Assembly (NCBI GenBank): GCA_017616955.1
Contig: JAFZXD010000270.1
Span: 1-10,541 of the forward strand
Direction: 5' to 3'
Source: Eubacterium sp.
GTDB taxonomy: Bacteria > Bacillota > Clostridia > Lachnospirales > Lachnospiraceae
DNA length: 10,541 nucleotides
Shown here in pieces: positions 4,100-10,541 of this stretch; within the stretch, counting starts at the first letter, position 1; every line of letters begins with the position of its first letter. The notes under the pieces are model-generated. The model saw nothing but the letters and a program-made list of their open reading frames with translations. It was not told the origin of the DNA and searched no databases. Made by a program: the position numbers and the translations under genes.

Positions 4100-5032
4100 T
4101 TACACTCTTATATACTGACCGAGTTCATTTACAAATACCGCTCCAGGTGTTCCCAGACAATTAAAACCAATCCTACTCTTTAAGCATTCAATATAAATAT
4201 CATTTTCAGCATTGTCATTAGTTATGTAAAATCTGACTTCTTCATCTTCGTCTCCACGATTTATAACCATAAAATCGTAATCGGTCCACGGAAGAGCTTT
4301 CAATCCATTTATATAAACGAAAAAGATATCATTATCTTCATATTTATATCCGGTCGGAGCAAATTGATAATATGCCGGTGATCCGCTCTTACGCGTTGGA
4401 GATTCCTCATAATTCTGGATAGTAGTCTGCACTCTTAATTCTCCAACCAGATCATCAAACCACTCCTGAAAAGCTGCCTGCATATCCGTATAGTATGCAT
4501 TAAAGAGATCCACCCACTGATTATACAGAGTTGAAATATCAAGTTGTGTGATCAGTCCTGTCACCCATCCACAATCATCCGTTGATCTTGCATCTTCTAT
4601 GTTAGTGCCTGATATAGTAGAAGAAGCAGCCGGAACGGTGACATACGCAAGAGCAAGCTCCCATATTGATTCATTCTGTGTCAATGATGGTTTATCTGGT
4701 GTTGGTGCTGGTTCTCCATCAACCGTGGATATCTCCATAAGACGATTGACGTTATCAAGTCTCATTACTACTACAGTAATTCGATTAAGAGTTGCATGGC
4801 TTCCGGTTATCGGAACCGAAATGACGGCATCATTATCTATCCACTTGCAATCAATCACTCCTCGGCCGGAACCGACATTGACATTCATGCCATCTCCTGC
4901 AGTGACTACTAATCCCGATCCGACTGATTCAAATACTCCGTTTCCGATCAGTCCTTTGAAGTAACTAGACATCTGATCAGCATCGTATTTTCGATCTCCA
5001 TTTTCAGAATTAAAAAATCCGTATGTTATCAT
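4100..5032 (-). CDS. Phage baseplate / tail adsorption protein
   Basis: The start is taken at ATG 5030-5032, which overlaps the upstream TGA (ATGA) and has GGGAGG 7 nt upstream; this gives 310 aa. A further in-frame ATG at 5045-5047 would bury that ribosome site in coding sequence and is less likely. The N-terminus ITYGFFNSENGDRKYDADQM and the following Gly-rich GSGLVVTAGDGMNVNVGSGRG are typical of Firmicutes siphophage baseplate proteins (BppU-like upper baseplate and related families). A helical segment, LYNQWVDLFNAYYTDMQAAF (about residues 173-192), follows, then a beta-rich C-terminal domain. It probably links the hub to receptor-binding proteins, here including the DGR target. The family assignment is by pattern, and the exact baseplate role is inferred. 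Confidence 0.8.
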   Translation of the reverse strand: MITYGFFNSENGDRKYDADQMSSYFKGLIGNGVFESVGSGLVVTAGDGMNVNVGSGRGVIDCKWIDNDAVISVPITGSHATLNRITVVVMRLDNVNRLMEISTVDGEPAPTPDKPSLTQNESIWELALAYVTVPAASSTISGTNIEDARSTDDCGWVTGLITQLDISTLYNQWVDLFNAYYTDMQAAFQEWFDDLVGELRVQTTIQNYEESPTRKSGSPAYYQFAPTGYKYEDNDIFFVYINGLKALPWTDYDFMVINRGDEDEEVRFYITNDNAENDIYIECLKSRIGFNCLGTPGAVFVNELGQYIRV

Positions 5033-6147
5033 TGTATAACCTCCCATTCTGAGAATGTCAGCTCTGAATTGATTCCATTCTCATCTTCTGCGTATACTAT
5101 TCCGATAATTCTTGCATTCGCATTGATCCCGATTTCAGTTTTGACGGTAACTATATCTCCTAAAAAATAATCTTTATTGAGCTTATATATTCCATCAGAT
5201 TCTATCTCAGCAGTGAAATCAAGAAGCTTCTGCTGGTTAAGTTCCTGCTTTGCTTCGCCTCTTAATACTTCCCGATATTCCTGTTCTGAAAGACTTGTAT
5301 CTCCTTCTTTTGAACTCAGCGAAGAATCAATATATTTTTCAAAACGATTGAAGCCTGTCGGTTGATTATCTGCCGGATAATATGTATTTTTTCGTTTTCC
5401 GGCATTTGGTGAATCATCCGGATATTCTTCACCATAGATATAGACCATGTTCTTAAAATTCGTAACATCCTTCTGATAAGTCGATTTATACAGATTATCA
5501 AATTCCTTTGAAAAGATAATCGGCATATTTATACTCTGACTCACAGATCTATCTTCACCTTTCAGGAATGCAAAATGATAACTTCCATATTTAATATAGA
5601 CATCCCATCCCCATCCATATTCCCGGCATTTTTCTTCAAGCCATTCAGCAAAATTTTCTCCGAGAACCTGAACATCAATTTGATTCGTAAATCCTATCGC
5701 TGAATCTAATCCAAATCCAGGTATTAATCTATTAGTTGTTGTAATAAATATGGAAGTTATCAGATTTCTGATCTGCGTCTCAGCGTTCCCCTTGAGATTT
5801 TTCGCAGGAGTAAGAACTCTCTTCCTGAACAAGTCATTTTTGAGTCCCTTTCCGATTACTCTCATAATTATTCCGTTATCGATATCATATTCGATAATGA
5901 CCGTCTGAATTGCCATGACATTATGCATCTCATCATTCTTCCAGTCGATTTCTCTTACCAGGTATGATCCTTCTTTCAGAAGTCTAATATTTTCTTCGGA
6001 ATAGGCCGTCACCAACTCAAAATAGCTCTGGCCTTGAAATTCTATATTCCATATCAAAGATTGATATACTTCCAGCATTCCGATAGTTGACACATTAGAA
6101 TCTGCAGCCGGATAATCAACCCTTGAATCTCTTAATACATATATCAT
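5029..6147 (-). CDS. Siphovirus ReqiPepy6 Gp37-like tail/baseplate hub protein
   Basis: The 372-aa protein starts at ATG 6145-6147, directly after the distal tail protein stop (TAGATG), with GAGGGAG upstream. The N-terminal beta region (YQSLIWNIEFQGQSYFELV), the central FAEWLEEKCREYGWGWDV, and the C-terminal block FLGDIVTVKTEIGINANARI followed by LTFSEWEV fit the ReqiPepy6 Gp37-like family (PF14594). That family takes the place of the T4 gp27-like hub or Tal protein, attaching below the distal tail protein and carrying adsorption proteins. No peptidase or lysozyme domain is visible, unlike longer Tal proteins. It overlaps the next gene by 4 bp, indicating translational coupling. Confidence 0.85.
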   Translation of the reverse strand: MIYVLRDSRVDYPAADSNVSTIGMLEVYQSLIWNIEFQGQSYFELVTAYSEENIRLLKEGSYLVREIDWKNDEMHNVMAIQTVIIEYDIDNGIIMRVIGKGLKNDLFRKRVLTPAKNLKGNAETQIRNLITSIFITTTNRLIPGFGLDSAIGFTNQIDVQVLGENFAEWLEEKCREYGWGWDVYIKYGSYHFAFLKGEDRSVSQSINMPIIFSKEFDNLYKSTYQKDVTNFKNMVYIYGEEYPDDSPNAGKRKNTYYPADNQPTGFNRFEKYIDSSLSSKEGDTSLSEQEYREVLRGEAKQELNQQKLLDFTAEIESDGIYKLNKDYFLGDIVTVKTEIGINANARIIGIVYAEDENGINSELTFSEWEVIQ

Positions 6148-7005
6148 CTATACTCCCTCATATAATGTATTGATGTATAATACTCCATTTAAGAATTGAG
6201 CATTGCCTTCCGCATTTGTACATAATAGCTGAATAACATTCTCACCCGGAAGAATCTTCAAAAATGTGCTTCCAGTCATCATCCTTCCGATTGCATTTGA
6301 TACAACTCCCAATGCATTTCGAATTGATATGCTCTTTTCTTTATCAATAGTATCGATGATAAGCTCTTCTCCCGGAGACAGATTTCCGGTGATTCCGATA
6401 TATTCTCCGGTTGAGACATTGACAATCTTGACATTGCTGCAAGTCAGCTCCGCCCTAATTGATGCAATCATTCCCGATGCAACATGACCATGATTGAATA
6501 TAGTCTTATTTCCATAGATATCTATTTCGCTGAATGGGATTGGTTCTTCAATCTCAAATGGAAATTCAAATAGTTCAATCGTATTTCCAATATCTAGGCC
6601 TATATCAATCATATCCTTCCAGTAAGGATCTGGGCATCTGAATACTATGACAGCCTTCTCTTGTATGTCGAAGTAACTTATCGGCATACTTTGTAGGTAT
6701 CCATCAATATATACGTCTTTTTGACCATTACTGAAAAATATGCGATGTCTCTGTTTGATCTTCAAATAATTATAAAGCATCAATCTGTTATCTTCTGCCG
6801 GACCATTAATAGCTAATACTATAGTCAAAACTCTAGGCTCAGCTTTCGCAGAATTGAACTTTGTGCCATCCATCCCGAATACTTCATTTTCATTAATTCG
6901 TGCATCTATAGGAGACAGACCATCAATCTCCTCCACCGTATAACATGATGAAGATGTCAGATCTATCTCTCTGTTATATTCATTTCTTATTCTTAAAGAA
7001 AACAT
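6148..7005 (-). CDS. Distal tail protein (Dit, Sipho_tail family)
   Basis: The 285-aa protein starts at ATG 7003-7005; its ribosome site TAGGAGA overlaps the stop of the tape measure gene. The N-terminal half has the Dit pattern: early beta strands, FGMDGTKFNSAKAEPRVLTI (about residues 43-62), and the end of the belt domain AVIVFRCPDPYWKD. The C-terminal half (FNHGHVASGMIASI, then EELIIDT and GENVIQLLCTN) resembles the galectin-like domain of PF05709 proteins. Dit forms the hexameric ring joining the tail tube end to the baseplate hub. The order tape measure, Dit, hub agrees with the canonical siphovirus order. Length is normal. Confidence 0.9.
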   Translation of the reverse strand: MFSLRIRNEYNREIDLTSSSCYTVEEIDGLSPIDARINENEVFGMDGTKFNSAKAEPRVLTIVLAINGPAEDNRLMLYNYLKIKQRHRIFFSNGQKDVYIDGYLQSMPISYFDIQEKAVIVFRCPDPYWKDMIDIGLDIGNTIELFEFPFEIEEPIPFSEIDIYGNKTIFNHGHVASGMIASIRAELTCSNVKIVNVSTGEYIGITGNLSPGEELIIDTIDKEKSISIRNALGVVSNAIGRMMTGSTFLKILPGENVIQLLCTNAEGNAQFLNGVLYINTLYEGV

Positions 7006-7014
7006 TTGAATCTC

Positions 7015-10000
7015 CTATAATATGCTCTTAAGCAATGCAATCTGCTGCCTTCTTGCCTGGTATGTTTCCAGAGCTGATAAGCTCTTCGGACTGTTATTAG
7101 TCTGATTTAGGTTATAATTATTTGTTACATTTGATACGTTTGAATAATATCCTGTTTCTGAGCTTGTTGGGATTGACAGATTTTCTCTAGCTGTAAAGGT
7201 TGAATCCTTAAGGCCTGCAATGAGTCCATTCCCAGAGTTTTCCATCAAGTTATTAATAGAATTTCTGGCTTTTGATGCCATATTCTTAAAGCCTTTAACA
7301 AATGCACCCTGCCCCAGTCCAGATACTGCATTTTCCGCTTCTCCCGACATACTTTCTATGCCATCTATGAATCCAGCCACTAGATCAACTCCACTTTTCT
7401 TAGAATCTTGATCAAGTCCTGATACTGCATCAAATGCAAGTCTTGTGGCTGCAGCTACTACATTTTTGGTCATGTCTGTTATTCCCAGCTCATAACCCTC
7501 ACCGAAATATTGACCGCTCAATCTCGTAAGCTTTGATGGTGAGCCTTCTTTCTGGCCTTTTTTCAGAGCTTCAAGTGCTTTTTTCGCCATGTTAAAGGCT
7601 GCAGACCATACATCGTTTGTTTTGTTTTGGATACCATTAACAAAGCCCTGTCCAAAGTTTTCACCGGAAGACTTCGTATCTCCAGATCCACTCTCCAATG
7701 CACTGTTGGCATTTTCTCCCATACTCTTTGCAGATGCTGCAGACTTACCGGAGTTGCTATCAATTCCACCTGCATATTCATCAGCAAACTGGTTTCCTTC
7801 TTTTGCCGGAGCATCTCCTGGTTTTGCACCTTCGGCAGCTGCATTTGCAAGTGATGCACCGCTGTTCTTTGCAGCCTGCTTGTTCGATTCGGATCCAACC
7901 TCACTTGCATATCCTGATCCGGTCTCTTTTCCGTACTTTTTAGCCTCATCAGGAGCCTTCGCAAGTTCATCCTTAGCTTTTTTGACCATCGTTTCTGCCT
8001 GCTTGCGAGTTTCTTCAGATACTCCCGGAGTGCCGTCCTTGATAGCCTGCTCAATCAGTTTTAGATTTTCCTCATAATCCTTGACCTGCTTCTCAAGTGT
8101 TTCCTTCGTAGCTGTTTCCGCAGTCTGGAAATTATAAACCATGTTATCCATGGCCTCATTTATCTTTGATGCATCTCCACTGATGATCGCACTTGATAGA
8201 CCTTCATAATTCTTTATAGTTGACTGATAGCCTTCATAAGTGCTTTTTGCTTTCTCATAGGCTGTTCGAGTTTCTCCAACCGCTCCCTGTGCTGAGTGGA
8301 GTTCATCTTCTGTCTTTTTTAATGTGCTGTTATAAGCCTTCTGAATATCATCAGCATCACCGCATATGTCATTTAGTTCAGCCCACTTCTCTGCTCCAAG
8401 ACTCTGAAGTTCAGTAAGTCTTGATTCAGCATCATTCATCTCATCGACATTTGCCTTGTATATTTTTCCAGCTTCTGTCATTTCGGTGAGAGCAGTCTTG
8501 CTATTCTTAACAGCCTCTGTGTATGCTTCTTCGGAAGCTGTGAGGACTGCTTGAGCTTCTTTTTTCTGAAGCAATTCATCAATAGCATCTATCTCTTCCC
8601 GATAATTATCAATAATGCCATCAGTCAATGTTATTTCAGTTCCAAGAGCATCATTAAGAGTGCCGATTATAAAGTTGGCTCTGTCCTCATAGCCTTCTTT
8701 AACTTTTCCATTCTCATCGACCAGCGTCTCAAGTTCTTCCTTAAGTTCTCCGTAATGAGCATATTCTTCCTGAATGCCAGCAATGTTTTCCTTCCGCTCT
8801 GCTTCCATATTGCGGTAAGCTTCAGTCATTTCGTTGATTGAATCAACGTGTTTCTGCTCTTCCTCAGTAAGTGTTGGAAGCTGTTCTTTGTATTCGTCAT
8901 CGGTACTTATCAGCCATAATACTGCAGCGGCAAGACCTGCGACAGCTGCTGTGACCGCTCCGATTACGTTTGCACTCTGAGCAGCGTTAAGAAGTTGCTG
9001 TGCTGTTGTAGCTCCTTCGGTTGCTGTCTTAAGTGTCTGGAATGTCTTGACCAGTCCTACGATCATGCTTATGAACGAGGTTATCTTGTTCACCGCAAAG
9101 GTTGCTATCAGAACTGTTCCGACAGCTTTTACTATGGTCATTATTCCATCGAAGTTGTTGATCAAGCCAGTGAGAAGCTTTGCAATCGTGGTGATAACAC
9201 CCTTGATGGTGTCCTTAATTGCCGGAGCATTCTGTTTGATTGCATTCATAACGTCCTTGAACGCATCTTTTATAATTCCGAGCAGTTCATCTATATCTTC
9301 ACTATTTTCATCGAGCATTTCTGATATGTACTGACCAACCTCTGCCTTCATTCCCTGGAATGTCAGCTTTATCTTATCGGAAGCATCGAGTGTTGCATCG
9401 TAGGTCTTATCGAGGTTGCCTTCGTAGTCTGTCATTGCATTTCCGAGATCCTCGAAGTTGAGTCTTCCGGAAGCACAAGCCTCTGCGATTGCAGGACCTG
9501 CCTTAGTTCCGAACAGCTCCATCGCTGCAACTGTCTTTTCTGAATCGGATGTCGATGCAGCCATGGTTGCTTGGAGTTCCGCAAGAGCATCCTTGGTTGA
9601 TGTTCCTTCTTTCGCACTATTTGCCAGAGCCTTTTTGAGTCCCTGCATTACTGTATCCGCATCAACTCCGGCAAGCTCAAGCTGTCCTAGGAATGTTGTG
9701 GCTTCATCAACGCTGAATCCCATATCCTTCAGAGAGGCTGCGTTTGTTGTCAGCGAAGAAGTAAGCTTATCAACTGAAGCTTCTGTGGTCTGACCTGTTG
9801 CATTCAGCAGATCAAGGAATTTATCAGCATCCTCCATCGAAATGCCCCAGGCAGTCATTGCTGAGTAAACGTTATCGATTGAGGTTGAAACATCTGTATT
9901 GTTCAGCTGTGAGAATTTCAGCATCTTTTCTGAGAAACTCTGAAGCTCATCTCCGGATAGACCAAACTTTGTGCTAATCTCACCAATCGCATTCGCAATA

Positions 10001-10541
10001 TCGTTTGAATCTGCAACTATATCCTTTGATACGTTCACATATGTGTCTCTTAATCCTTCAAGCTCTTTTCCGGTTGCTCCGGTCTTCGCTATCATCGTAT
10101 CTTCAGCAGCATCGAACTCTTCATAAGCTTCCTTTGCAGCACTAGCAAGGTCCTTGAATCCACTAATCATTGCTTTGATTCCGGTTGCTACAAGATCAGC
10201 CATGACAGCCTTCATCGTGGTGAAGCCATCATCAAGATCCTTGAGATTCTTATCAGCATCCTTCATTGAAGAACCAGACTCATCTAACTCATCGGAAAAA
10301 CGTCCAGTTCCTTCCTTGCAGTCCTTCAGATCCTGCTCGTAAGTTCCAAGCTCTTTCTCGGTCTTGGCAACAGCTGCTTCCAAGTTATTAAGCTTGATCT
10401 TGGCTCTGTCTGCCTCTGCGGAGTTCTCTCCGTAAGCTTCCTTGGTCTTTTCCCATTCTTCCGTTGCAAGAGCCACCTGAGTCTTCTGAGCCTTCAGGAT
10501 AGAATTAAGTTGTTTGATCTTAGCCTCAAGACCATCTGCGG
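7015..10541 (-). CDS. Phage tail tape measure protein (TP901 family), 5' end cut by window
   Basis: The frame is open to the right edge, so the N-terminus is missing; 1174 complete codons are visible, ending at TAG 7015-7017. A GTG at 10474-10476 is internal, because the upstream codons continue the coiled coil (ADGLEAKIKQLN). The order is: a coiled coil of Lys/Glu heptads (about 10540-10200), then the TP901 core domain (about 10110-9430) with EDTMIAKTGATGKELEGL and AMELFGTKAGPAIAEA. Two hydrophobic segments follow (about 9160-9040 and 8970-8905), then long coiled coils (about 8880-7950), a Gly/Ser/Ala-rich repeat region (about 7940-7300), and the C-terminal NNSPKSLSALETYQARRQQ. It sets tail length and is ejected during DNA delivery. 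No peptidase domain is visible. Confidence 0.93.
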   Translation of the reverse strand, partial: ADGLEAKIKQLNSILKAQKTQVALATEEWEKTKEAYGENSAEADRAKIKLNNLEAAVAKTEKELGTYEQDLKDCKEGTGRFSDELDESGSSMKDADKNLKDLDDGFTTMKAVMADLVATGIKAMISGFKDLASAAKEAYEEFDAAEDTMIAKTGATGKELEGLRDTYVNVSKDIVADSNDIANAIGEISTKFGLSGDELQSFSEKMLKFSQLNNTDVSTSIDNVYSAMTAWGISMEDADKFLDLLNATGQTTEASVDKLTSSLTTNAASLKDMGFSVDEATTFLGQLELAGVDADTVMQGLKKALANSAKEGTSTKDALAELQATMAASTSDSEKTVAAMELFGTKAGPAIAEACASGRLNFEDLGNAMTDYEGNLDKTYDATLDASDKIKLTFQGMKAEVGQYISEMLDENSEDIDELLGIIKDAFKDVMNAIKQNAPAIKDTIKGVITTIAKLLTGLINNFDGIMTIVKAVGTVLIATFAVNKITSFISMIVGLVKTFQTLKTATEGATTAQQLLNAAQSANVIGAVTAAVAGLAAAVLWLISTDDEYKEQLPTLTEEEQKHVDSINEMTEAYRNMEAERKENIAGIQEEYAHYGELKEELETLVDENGKVKEGYEDRANFIIGTLNDALGTEITLTDGIIDNYREEIDAIDELLQKKEAQAVLTASEEAYTEAVKNSKTALTEMTEAGKIYKANVDEMNDAESRLTELQSLGAEKWAELNDICGDADDIQKAYNSTLKKTEDELHSAQGAVGETRTAYEKAKSTYEGYQSTIKNYEGLSSAIISGDASKINEAMDNMVYNFQTAETATKETLEKQVKDYEENLKLIEQAIKDGTPGVSEETRKQAETMVKKAKDELAKAPDEAKKYGKETGSGYASEVGSESNKQAAKNSGASLANAAAEGAKPGDAPAKEGNQFADEYAGGIDSNSGKSAASAKSMGENANSALESGSGDTKSSGENFGQGFVNGIQNKTNDVWSAAFNMAKKALEALKKGQKEGSPSKLTRLSGQYFGEGYELGITDMTKNVVAAATRLAFDAVSGLDQDSKKSGVDLVAGFIDGIESMSGEAENAVSGLGQGAFVKGFKNMASKARNSINNLMENSGNGLIAGLKDSTFTARENLSIPTSSETGYYSNVSNVTNNYNLNQTNNSPKSLSALETYQARRQQIALLKSIL

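Noticed and set aside
4100..5047. Baseplate protein starting at the ATG at 5045-5047
   Set aside because: GGGAGG lies inside that extended start and is correctly spaced for the ATG at 5030-5032, which overlaps the upstream stop.
7589..8077. A 162-aa plus-strand frame opposite the tape measure gene
   Set aside because: It is a mirror of the Gly/Ser/Ala-rich and coiled-coil coding sequence, with no ribosome site or family pattern.

Overview
This window reads as part of a temperate, long-tailed (siphovirus-type) phage or prophage of a low-GC Gram-positive host, most likely a gut or rumen Clostridia (Lachnospiraceae-like). The reasons are the A/T-rich DNA, strong AGGAGG-type ribosome binding sites, and the gene order tape measure, distal tail protein, Gp37-like hub protein, baseplate protein and XkdX. 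The genus cannot be fixed from the sequence.

Almost everything is transcribed on the minus strand, so the operon reads from high to low coordinates. It starts with a tape measure protein cut by the right edge (7015-10541). Then come the distal tail protein (6148-7005), a ReqiPepy6 Gp37-like tail/baseplate hub protein (5029-6147), a baseplate or adsorption protein (4100-5032) and a 66-aa protein (3886-4086). Next is a complete diversity-generating retroelement (DGR). Its target is a 405-aa C-type-lectin-like protein (2648-3865) with a variable repeat (VR, 2663-2787) at its 3' end. The target is followed by a hairpin, an Avd-like accessory protein (2152-2574), the template repeat (TR, 2021-2145) and a YMDD reverse transcriptase (785-1879, or to 1933). 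Three small genes close the operon: a 54-aa protein overlapping the RT, an XkdX-family protein and a 50-aa protein. A hairpin with a T-run near 204-254 probably ends transcription. Convergent to all this, the first 98 bases on the plus strand are the C-terminus of a tyrosine integrase with its catalytic Tyr. The ~290 bp between integrase and tail operon look like an attachment region.

The key result is the DGR. TR and VR align without gaps over 125 bp and differ at 15 positions. At every one of them the TR has an adenine on the coding strand; none of the 92 non-adenine positions differs. This is the signature of adenine-specific mutagenic retrohoming. TR RNA is copied by the error-prone RT with Avd, and the cDNA replaces VR, rewriting surface residues of the target. 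From its place after the baseplate genes, the target is probably the receptor-binding tip, so the phage would be diversifying host adsorption. The TR carries 15 Asn codons in the target frame, 11 of which are altered in the present VR, five of them to Tyr.

No tRNA, rRNA, CRISPR or insertion sequence was seen. No lysis genes lie between the tail operon and the integrase.
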